64,000 nucleotides of DNA from Prosapia bicincta. Lineage: Eukaryota; Arthropoda; Insecta; Hemiptera; Cercopidae. Location of the stretch: assembly GCA_036971475.1 (NCBI GenBank), contig JBAIZL010000005.1, forward strand, positions 232,577,369 through 232,641,368, written 5' to 3'. Each line of letters starts with the position of its first letter. The first letter of the stretch is position 1. The position numbers and the translations under genes are program-made. This document shows positions 35,301 to 47,300 of this stretch, one piece after another. The notes below the pieces were generated by a model. The model searched no databases, was not told the DNA's origin, and was given only the letters and a program-made list of their open reading frames with translations.

Positions 35301-38300
35301 GACCTCGTACCTTCCACCCTGCTACTGTACCTCTCCCTGTACGTCAAGGTTATAACAAACTAGGTGCTTCTCCATCAAAGTTTGCAAATGCAGAATTAAT
35401 GAAAATTCCAAATTTTCTTCACCTCACACCACCGGCTATAAAGAAACATTGTGAGGCTTTGAAACAGTTTTGCACATCATGGCCAAAAGGTTTGGAAACA
35501 GATTCTAAGTGTGAAGAACATTTTCCTGTTGAGATTATCACATCAGATTATTGTCACTCATCACCTGTTATTCGAGACCCTCTAGCAAGAATTGTTACAA
35601 TTCGTGTGAGTTTAAAAAATATATTTTAATAAAATACTTGAAATTTCGTGCATAGTTATGAAATAATTTTTTGAAATTTAATATATATAATTTTGTTTTT
35701 TTTTTACTCTAGCTAAAATTAAGCACTTTAAAACTGAACAGACATGCTAAAGATAAGTTTCTGCGCCTAGTGGGTGATCGTTATAATGAAGAAACAGATA
35801 TCCTGACAATAGTTACTGATAGATGTCCATTAAGACAACAAAATTATGACTATGCTATGTACCTGTTAACAGCACTTTACCATGAATCTTGGGTAAGTTT
35901 GTCGTTGCAAGTTTTATTACATGTTAATTTTAGAATTATTATTTTAATACAATTTTTTACTTTCAATAACTTATCGTTTAAAACCTCTATGTTTATTGCT
36001 ATAAGTGTACTATATTCTAGTTGAATTCCTATTACTTTACTCCCTCACTCCCTTCTAATTAACGATACATTGTATTTAAAGGTTTGATAACATAAGTTCT
36101 TTAAAACGTGCCAGCTGAAATAATTAAACTACGGAATATAACTATACTCTGTAAAAATATGTATTTCCTCGTAGAGATTTATTTATTAGCCCAAAAGGCA
36201 GAATACTTTAAAGCAGGATAATAGATAATTAATTTAAGAAATTATTATTGTGATCTGGTTGAAATTTATAACTTAGATGGAGAATATTCCTCAAAACTAT
36301 TGTACTTTAACTGCTTTTCTTATTATGAACCAAAATTATTTTAATAAACATTTTATTTTTGAAGATTATTAGATAAGTATCGTATGAAGAATTTTTCCTT
36401 AAATGTGATCAAAATAAAACTAATCTTAAAGTTGTATAGTTATAATTATTTCTTTTCAGTAATGACTTTTCAGTAACAGAGTTCTCAATGTACTGATATT
36501 GCTATTTATTGGAGTTAATTTTTAGTTCCTAATTTTAAATTTATTATTCATTGCTGTCAGAAAAACACTAGACTGATTGCTCTAAGTAGGTTTTGTACTA
36601 TAAGTTTAGAGCATCTGTGTTTTGATTACTTTGTCATCTGTTATACACAGCTATTTGTATATTGTATGAGTTGTTTTTGAATTGAAATAAGTTTGATTGC
36701 AAATATATTTTGTTTAACATTGAAATTGTTTTTGTGGTTTGGACGGGGTGGAGCAAAGAATTATCCCTAATTCTAAGTTGGTACTGCAGAGATAAAGAGA
36801 GGAGGTAATGGAAGTGTGGGAATAGGGCCCAAGAACACAGAGAAAGTGGAAGTTCCTATTAGTACTCATATTAGTTGCAAACATGGATTGGTCATACAAT
36901 TGTGCTTTGGCTGTCAAAACCTATTTTTCTCAAATCTTGTACAATTTTAATACATCATGCTATGTGTACTTGATATTAAATCTCCCCTCAAAACAGTATT
37001 TTTTACTGTAAATCGATTCTGTTATAGGTGGAAAACTTTTATAGATCTGGTAGAGCTATGAAAAACAAAGTTGTAGAAGCATTAAAGCTTATGAAAACAT
37101 TTCACATTTAAGAAAGTCACTGTTGGCGTACCCTAAATGAATGTTTTGCAAACATTGGCAAAACTAATCACTTATACTGTCTCTAGTACACTATGCGTCA
37201 GATTCTCCATGAAGACCTTCAATTTCATTATAATAAAATTGTGGTAACTTAAGAACTGTCACATCAGGGTCACAACTTGTGAGTTTCCTACCTATTGGGT
37301 ATTTTTCGACAGTCTCTTATCAGCAGAGATTTCCTTGCTTATATGAGAGATGTTGGTTTTAGAGCTACTGGTATTGTAAGAGAGACTGGCTATGCAAATA
37401 AATGTCCTTTAAGGATCCAAGGATTTGTCCAAAGAGCCAAGGGGAACTTTTGATTCAGAAGATGATCTTTTTGTAAACCAGAATGGCTACAAGTATGTCA
37501 CAATTTGGACAAATTTTAACACTATTTATATTCTGCATGATGCATCATGGTGGAGCAAGACATCGTTGCAGAAGGTGCCTGTTCCACAACCAAATGTCAT
37601 AAAATCCTACAACAAATACATGGGTAGAGTGACCATCATGATTGGCTAGTTAGGAGGTAAACGTTTCTATTCATGGTTAAAAGTGATACTGATGTTTATT
37701 TACACGAATGTTTGACATAGTAGTTGTAAATGCCTGGATTGTATACAGGAAGGTGCCTCACTCTACCATGGATCTTCTTGAATTTAGAAGAAATTTTGCC
37801 ATTGCATATTTGAAAATAAACCTTTGAAAGCAAGGGTGAGTAGCCAATACATCCTATTTGACATCCAGGACAATGCTAAGGAGAGAACTGCAATGAGAAA
37901 CTTCTTACATTTTGTAAAAAGTGTTGTGTAACTTTGTACAAGGACTGCCCATCCTTTGTAATATCAAGAAATGATAAATCCAGTTTTAAAGTTTATAATT
38001 TCATTTTGATAATATAATTTTAGTACTTTTAAAACAAACGTGATAAATAAAAATTGTTATATACTTTCATTTCTGGATGTATTTTCATAATTAATATGTT
38101 ACTTCAGCGTCCTATTTTTAGGACACCTCAACATTCATACCATAATGAAATATTTTTGTAAAATTATAGATATGGCTCCTGTACATCATACAAACTATTT
38201 AATAATAAATGTTCAAAATAAGGTTAATTTTCAAATCGTGGCATTAATGGGTTAATTGTATCAGACTTTCGATCTCAGATGCGTTTATTTTCTAGCTAAA

Positions 38301-41300
38301 GCCTCATTTCATTGGAAAGGGGCTATTTTACTTCTGGTCATCTGATGAATATTTTTCTTTATTCTCACACAGCTAATGATGAAGTTGATGTTGAATTTTT
38401 AATAATAAATGTTGCAATAAACATATTATTTTCATAGTTTACTCTTAATTATTATAGTTTCCTTTGGCCTAAACACAAATTGTACTCTTTAATTACAAAA
38501 TCAAGTGGTTTACACAACCATTGGACAAAATGACTTTTCAAAACAGCTTATAATTTTGTTTGTAATAATTAATCTATTTATTTTTGAATTGCTAAGTTTA
38601 CAACATTATTTAAATCTAATCTAGGAAGCAAAAGTAGTTGCTTTGAAAACGTTACATTATTATATCAGATAAAAACATATAAAAAAATACAAAATCATAA
38701 TCGAAATCTTTTGAGTTGATAGCGTTTTAATATTTTTACTAAGTAAATATTCTTTAAATATAAGGAAATGAATAAGCAACAAGTAATAAAATTTTGCAAG
38801 AAAAGGCAGTAACAGTACAATAACACAAATAAATATGAGTTATAAAATCATAATGCAATAAGCCAAATTTCATGGCGTTTAAGCTGACAGCTGCTACAAA
38901 ATAACTAAAAAAATGGAACAATAAATATCCATTAAAATATGTTCAAATGATCCAGAAAAATACAGAGACAGCAGCACATGTCAAATATCAACTCTCTGCC
39001 CAAATAATATGGAAATACATTTAATAACAGGGCATTTAATGTTAATTTTGTTTGAAGTTTTTTCATTTCATGCTTATGATAACACTGGTAATTTCTTGTT
39101 GGACGATTGAATAAACATTGCTGGTTATAATTTTGCTTAAATTTCTTCTTTCATATTTTCTTTAATTCTGAATTTACAAGAAATTTACTAATAAATCTCT
39201 TGTACATTGTGGGAAAATGTTGTACAATATACAGTTAACATTCAAAGTTTCTCTTGTCTTCCACAGATAAAATACAATCAGTTAAGTCGTTCAATTAAAA
39301 TTATTAATCTTTTTCAAACTATATTTGATGGTCGCCTAATTTTTTCTACAGACGTTCTATGTGTTGTACTTATTAATAATTACACAATTTGTAAAAGAAA
39401 ATTGCTTGACAACATAAATTTCTTTTCTTATTAATAATGTTTCAGTCACTGTCACTATTCATCTTTGTTTTTACTGTGAGCTTAGCTATTTGCACAGGTT
39501 AGCTGAGTCAGTGTCTAGAACATTGACGTAACCTGTTTTCATAGTTGGTTCACAGAAATTGTGTTAATATGTGTTTTATCAACCTGTTAGTTTGTGTGAT
39601 GTATATTTGGTGTATAAACAATTACAAAAATCTAGTTTTACAAATTTTATTACAAAACTAACAATAAATAATAACTTCAATTATAGAATATAATTATTCT
39701 TAGAAAAAATTAGCTCTTAACAAGAGCAGTAACTCTTGTTTTGTTTAAAACACCATTTGTCAGCTTGAGGTAACAATTCTTAGGAAAAGATTTTACTGTA
39801 TGAAGCGGAAATCAAGCTAGGGCTTGTTGGGAGCTTCTACAACAAAATTATCCGTAATAGAGGGAAAATAGTTTTCTTTATGTAATAAGACTGCTTGTTA
39901 ATTTTACTTGTTTGTATACAAAGACCGCTGACACTAAGGTGAACCCTGAACAATATAATGCTGTCAATATGTTAGTGTAAAGGTCATAAAATTATTATAA
40001 ATTTCTCATCAATTTTTATATTCCTTGTACATGCAATTGATTTTCAATTAAGTTGAAAAATGTTATACTATATTTTTATTTACAATTGTTATTAAAACTG
40101 AATCTTTTTCAGCTTGTTGAAAACTGGGAAAGTGAAAAAACTCTGGAAGACATGGAATGTTTTGAGTGGGAAAATAATTTATCTTATCAGAATGTTTCAA
40201 AATTACTGAAGGCCAAAGATCCAAGCTTGGACATGAACAACCTTCCAGAGACTTGGAGCCAAAAAACTGAACAATATAAATTAGCAATAGAAAATGTTTT
40301 TAATGCAGGTAAGAAAAGTGCCTTTTTTTTAAAGTATCTGTTATAAGCTTTGTAGGGTTGTATAAATTTAACTTTCTATCAAGGAATTTAGTAACATAAA
40401 ATAGAGAACAGAATCATAATTAAAAGGAAATTAGTTTATTGACTAATAATGGGATTAAAAAGTTACTTTTGTAGGATATATTAGAATTTAAAAATTATTT
40501 TTTTAAGGCTGTTTTCAATAGTAGCAATCAGTGTGAATATGTTAGCAATAAATTTGACCAGATGCGGATCTAACAAATTTTATTTTAACCTTATGTACAT
40601 TTCGACTACAAAGTAATCATCTTCAGAGGTATTTTTACAAATAACTAACTTACAGCTAAACCTATGCGTATTTATAAGCAACGGGAACTCCTTGGCCACT
40701 CCCCCTACAATATCCGACCAATCATGTTACGAGTAACAACTAGGTCTGGTCTAACAGAATGAGTTACCGTTACATTATTTTTGAATTTTACAGTAATTAT
40801 TAAATTTACACATTTAACAATTAAAACTATAACTATCTCTTAACTAATAGATACAATTGGGAATTCGGGATAGGCCCTTTGTCAGAATTTAATAATTTAT
40901 TAGTTTCATATTTATTAATAAACATACTTTCGAAACTATTTAACATATTTTTTGATTTAACATTTTTAATTAATTTAAGGTTATTTATATCTAAGTTATG
41001 ATTAGTTTCTAAGATATGTTCAGCTACACTTGATTTCTCTGGCCTTTGAAATTTTATATGACTAATGTGTTCTTTGAATCTAGTGGAAATTTTTCATTTA
41101 GTTTGACCAATATAAATCTTTTCACATGAATTACAAGTTACTTTATAAATCCCTGACTTATCCAATGTTTCTATTTTATCTTTTGGGTTACCTAAGTGAT
41201 TTTTAAGGCTATTTTGGCTCTTATATGCTACTTTAAAATTTACTTCTTTAAAAACTTTTTCTTGGCCTTTTGTTAAATTTTTATCAAAGGGTAAACTAAT

Positions 41301-44300
41301 ATATTTATTTTTAACAGTTTCTCTCTCTGGTATTAAGGTAGTGGAATCTTTTCTTAATTTATTCAAACTCTGTTTTCTTAATATATTATTAATAATTTTA
41401 GGATCATATCCATTAAATTTGGCTATTTCTTTAATTCTAGCAAGTTCAATTTCAAATCTATTTTTATTTAAAGGTGTTTCAATTAATCTATTAATCATAC
41501 TATTAAATACTGCAAGTTTATGTGACATACAATGGTTCGAATCTATGGGGATATACCTATTATTATTCGTAATTTTGCGATATATATCAAACTCTATTTC
41601 ATTATTGTTCCGTATACATACTTACTTCTTACTTCTTAGTACGGGGCGTCCAGCATCAATCATAGCCGATGGCCCGGTGTCCAATGTACGCGGCACAAGC
41701 AAGCTGCCAGTGTTCCGTATACATAAAATATCAAGAAACGGTAAACTATTATTCTTCTCTAACTCATAAGTAAATTTAATGTTTCTATGGTGTTTCTTAA
41801 TATCTGATAAAAAATTGTTAATATTACATTCTTTAAGATTAAAAATTGCAAAAATGTCATCTACATACCTAACCCATACCTTTGGAAAATACGAGAGTTT
41901 ATTTTTTAATTCTTTTTCAAAATTGTTCATAAAAAGTTCAGCTATAAAAGGTGATAAGCTATTACCCATAGCTGTACCATCTTTTTGCTCATAAAATTCA
42001 TTATTAAATGAAAAATAATTTTGTTTCATACAACACCTAGCTAAATTAACATATTGGTTTACTTCATCATTCTCAATTTTATTTTCAATTAAAAATTCTT
42101 CCAACAAAATTAAAGTTTCGTTCAACGGTATACTAGGAAATAAAGAACAAACATCAAATGATACCAAAATCTCATCATTTGTTAATTTTATATTTTGTAT
42201 TTTCGCTATAAATTCTCTCGTATTTTTTACTGAGCATGAATTTGTATTAAATTTTAACTTTCCAAAAGTTATTGTACTTATAGGATTAACCAGGAGTTGA
42301 AGATTGTAAAAAGTTTAAGAGCACAAGATTGTTAATATTTAAAAGCAGATAAGAGTAATATAATTGTAATATTAAGTAAAAATGATTATGTAGATAGGGT
42401 AAATAATTTGTTAAACTTTTGGAAAGTTAAAATTTAATACAAATTCATGATCAGTAAAAAATACGAAAGAATTTATAGCGAAAATACAAAATATAAAATT
42501 AACAAATGATGAGATTTTGGTATCATTTGATGTTTGTTCTTTATTTCCTAGTATACCGTTGAATGAAACTTTAATTTTGTTGGAAGAATTTTTAATTGAA
42601 AATAAAATTGAGAATGATAAAGTAAACCAATATTGTTACGTATTTAAAATTAATATAGACTCTGTAACATTTATAGAATGGGCTATATAATATTATTTAA
42701 GAATTGGAGGAATATATTAGAAATAACTCACACAAAATTTAAACAAAAATTCATTAAAAGATTGGTTAGGTTAAAATTGAAACTAAATTCTGGTAAAAGC
42801 ATAGAATTATAAACAAGATTTTTGAACTGGAAATGTATTAGGAAATTTGTTATATCAAATAACCTAACACATAAATTAAAATAAGAAAATCTAATAATAG
42901 TTATGTGTAAACAAATTTGTAAACTGTAGTAAAATAGGGCCTAAGTAATTACTTGAAGGAAAAAGTGAAAAAACGATTGTAAACAATGTAAGGTTATGTT
43001 TATGAATCCACTCAAAACACACACAATTCAGAACTATTTCAAAAGTAAAACACAAAGACACTTCACACACTAATAATATTAATAAAATAAACACTGGAAG
43101 GTTTGTTGACGATAGGAAATTGAAACAGTAAGTTTCAATCAGGTTTCAACCAAGTTAAAAGGCCATTCTAAACAAACTTGTGGTATGTCAGCTGTAAAAC
43201 AGATGTAGGTCAGTGTGACAATCGATTCTATTGAAGAAAAAGAAAACAAACTAGATTACAGGCAACATGTGTTTTTTTTGGAGAAGAAAGGCGGCCATAT
43301 TTTAAACAATTTAAGAAAAGCTAAGGACGCGTAGTTAGAGTTTAGTTGGATGGCGTGGGTGACGCTTACAAGATGGGACCTGCCAGGAGCAGTCAAAATT
43401 CTATTTTTTTGGAAAGAGTTCGTCTAAATTATACAGTTTTGTGAGTAAACTTGGCCAGATTAAACAGGAATAAGAAAATTGAAAGAGTTAATACAGTGAA
43501 AATATAATTTAAAAGAACTAAAACGGATTTAAGTGTGTGAATTGTTTAATTGGAGAGAACGGGAATTTACGTAAGCGACCAGCAAAATTTTGATATTTAT
43601 TAAGTTGAGAAATAGCGCTATAAAAATAACTTTAGTGGACTTTTAAGATAGTAGAGAAGTTAAATTTGTATATTAGGATATCTTATAGTTAATTAATAGT
43701 TCGAAGTAATCCAGTTCAAATAGTTTGGCCTTTTTGCATTTTCAAAATTTAATATTGTTTGTTCAAAATTTATTTAATTAACCTAAGAATTTCTAAAAAT
43801 ATAGCCCATGCGATAAACCCCGAGATATCAAGAGATCTTAAACTAGCCAAGGGTATTAAAATGTTGTAACTAAAAAATTAAAAGAAAATAAGAGTTAGTA
43901 TATTATGTTAAAAATTGTTAAGTTGTAAAATTTTGTTTTGTGTATTGTTTAATGTTGAGATGAAATTGTAATAATAAATGTTAATGAATTATTCTTGAGT
44001 AGTTTTTTTTCTTTGGTTATTAAATAGAAATAATATATTTTCATTTAATAAAATAAAAGTACATTGTATTGTGTTTTATAGATACTTTACATTTGGCACA
44101 CCAACGTGGGGTACGATTATTAGAAAAATAATAATAAAGAATAAATTATTCAGGAGTTTGTGTTTTTAATAAGAAATAAAATATCTTATAATAAGAAAAA
44201 AAATTTATTTAGAGGGATTTTGAATCAAAATTAATTTAGAACTTTTTATATGAAAACCATTTGAACTGGAAATAGATTTAGACAAAATTTTGTAAAATTA

Positions 44301-47300
44301 AACACTGAGTTGAATAGAATCAAGGCTAGGTTTATAGTATATATAAAAAATTGTTTATGTTTGTATAATAAGTTACTTACGGAAAAAAAGAAGAAAATAT
44401 TATAGGCGAACTGGTAGTTGTAGGGGACTAGGAAAAAGGGACAATTTTGGAAATGAAAGAAATAAAAATGGAAGGCACAGATATGCCAATAGGAAACATT
44501 GAGGTAGAAGAAGCTAGGGGACTACTACCTATGCAAACCCAACAAAAAAAATGGGGAAATGATGAGAATGAAGATTTGAGGGAGATGATGAGATCTCTCA
44601 TGGAAATGAGCCGAAAAGGAAAAGAGGAGATGAAAGAAATGAGTGAGAATATGAATAGACAATTAGATAAGATGGACGAATTAAAAAAGGAATTAAAGGA
44701 GAATATAAACGAAGTAAAAGGAGAGATAAAGGAGGAAAATAAGGAGATGAGAGAAGAGATGAACAGAGGATTTGCCTCAAGTAGGTTGGAAATGAATAGG
44801 TTGGATAAGAAATTCGAAAGCCTAAAGGAAGAAAATAGGAGAATGATAGAGGATATGAGGGAACAGTTGAGAACAGAGAATAATGATGTAGTAGGAGTTA
44901 TGAGAAGAGACTTAGAGGAGAAGATTAAGGAGAATTTAGAGGAAACAAAAGAAATAATAGCTGATGTGGTAGAAATTAATAAAAAAGAGGTAGAGAAAGT
45001 AGAAAATGTAACAAAGAAAAACACAGAAGAGTTAGGAGAGTTAAAATTAAGAAATGAAGTAGGAAAGATGGAGGTACTGCCAATAAAAAATATAACAATT
45101 CAAACCGCAACTAAAAGGAAGACTGAACAGATTAATAAAATGAAAATGGTAATAGGAGAAATGGAAGGAGTTAAATATCCGTTTCAATGCATAGTGGTAC
45201 AAAGCTTGTTGAGAGAAATGATCATAGGTACGGATATGTTAATGGATGTGGAGGCACAACTCAAGTTTGGAAAATGGGAAATGGAATTTAAATATGAGAG
45301 TAACACAGAAAATAGAACTTATGAAGCAGATGGGAGATACAATGGAGATGTAAATGGTGTTAAGGCAAGGACAGGCGTGGGGACAAGAAAAGAGCATGGT
45401 GCCCACAGTCAATCGGAAAACTAAGACCATAGGAAACCCAGGAATAGAAATTAAATAGAGGAAACAAGTTTACAGGCATTAATAGACACAGGCAGTAAAA
45501 TGACAGGTATCAAGGAGAAGTCGAGAGAAAGGAAAATAACAAAGGATAATAAGATGGAAACAACAGGAATGACTCAGGATATAAAAGTATTAGGAGAAGG
45601 AAGCGAATGTAGGAGGGATAGATAACAAATAAACCGGAAATGACAATGGACCAGAAATGACTTAATAATTAAACAAACACTTGAAAAAAAAATAAAGAAA
45701 GAAAAAATATATAAATTTAAATAAAATAGGAAGGGAGATATTAAATATAGGTAAAGGAAGCAATATGAATAAACTCTAGGTGATTATGTGTATAAGAAAA
45801 CGTTAGCAGGAGATAAGTTTTAAGGGATGGTAACTATATCTATGATAATTTATTAGAAACTTCGTCGGATAAAGATAAAATTATGTATATTTAAACTTCG
45901 TCGTATTGTAAGGAAGAATCTGCGTTGATAAATAATGGAACTTCGTCGTATATATTATATATTATAAAAGAAATATGAATCTATGATAATAAATATTAAA
46001 GCATCGTTGTAATAAAAATATGGTAATTGTGTATTTAAACTTCGTCGTATTGTAAGGGAGAATCTGCGTTGATATATATAAGTATTAAAACAAAATTTAT
46101 ATTCGTTGATATAGGGATAGTGTAATCGAAGGAACTATAGATATGATCAAATAGAGGATATGAAATTGCAACCTTTAAAAATATTAGATGTTAAACTTCA
46201 TACAAAATAACTGATATGATATAAGAAAATAATTGAACTGGATGAGCATAACAATATAAAAAGGGGAAATATAATTTGGAAAAAGGGGAATTTGAAAATA
46301 AAATGAAATATATAAATAACGTCGATAATATGTGAAATAAAATAAAGGTCTACGTGAATAAGGGTGTTAATGATGTTGATGTCGTCGAAAATATGTTAAA
46401 ATAAAATAAATGTCTACGTTAATAAGTGGAGGTAAGGTGAATTACCGTCATATATATATGTAACAAAGTATATAGTATAATAAAGAGTTAAAAAAAAAAA
46501 AATAATAATAATAATAATAATAAAATAATAGTAATATGAAATTGGGGTTAAATTTAATATAGTTGTGTTCAGATAGAGTTGATAGATTTATAACTGAAGT
46601 GAGGTTGAGGCAAGGTTAAGACAAATTAATTTTAATTGAAAAAAAATTTATGATGAATAGTTGGGAGGATGCGAAAAAAAGAGATAGTAAATAGAATAAT
46701 AAATAACAACATATAAAATTAATGAAATAGTATTATGCGAGTTTTAAACTAGTATAAACCATGTAAGACAAGTAGCTTGAAGTTTTCAGCTCAGTATTTG
46801 ATTGGTAAAGAATTAAGATAAAATTGTATTATAGAATTAAGTATAAATGGACGAAAGTGGACAGATGAAGGTATAAATGACTTTTAAGTGGACAATTATA
46901 AAAGTGGTAAAGACAATGGACAATAAGTCAGCCAAAGTGTTAAGGTATAACGTACTCAATAAAAATGTGTTCAGGTAGTTATTAAATAAAATGTACAAGT
47001 AGGAAATAAATGTAAATTTAAATTTAATTTAAAAAAAAAAAAAAAAAAAATGTATATTTAAGCAAGCTTGTAAAATGTAAAAAAATTGTGTAATGTAGAT
47101 ATTAGGATTATTTTTTTTGTTTAAATTAAATTAGGGGACATTGTAACATTTATAGAATGGGCTATATAATATTATTTAAGAATTGGAGGAATATATTAGA
47201 AATAACTCACACAAAATTTAAACAAAAATTCATTAAAAGATTGGTTAGGTTAAAATTGAAACTAAATTCTGGTAAAAGCATAGAATTATAAACAAGATTT

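Larger units (their letters stand above)
40575..42295 (-). mobile_element. Penelope-like element, minus-strand copy (family D, left half of inverted pair)
   Basis: Read on the minus strand. RT palm: [27 protein letters not shown] and [12 protein letters not shown] (catalytic YVDD) in 42167-41622; a linker and C-terminal part in 41528-41094 ([20 protein letters not shown]) ending in the nuclease core [19 protein letters not shown], where a CGA to TGA change stops the frame; the rest of the GIY-YIG domain follows to about 40826. A 90-bp GC-rich insert (41621-41710) interrupts the RT frame. The 3' end (40588-40630) carries a complete hammerhead. The 5' end is truncated, at about 42295, against a second copy in the opposite orientation. 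Confidence 0.92.

Noticed and set aside
42891..43094. 67-codon minus-strand frame repeated at 47370-47573
   Set aside because: It is duplicated only because it lies in the LTRs; the sequence shows no domain.
44428..45024. 198-codon minus-strand frame rich in Ser, Phe and Ile
   Set aside because: Exact antisense shadow of the Glu/Lys-rich coiled-coil frame.
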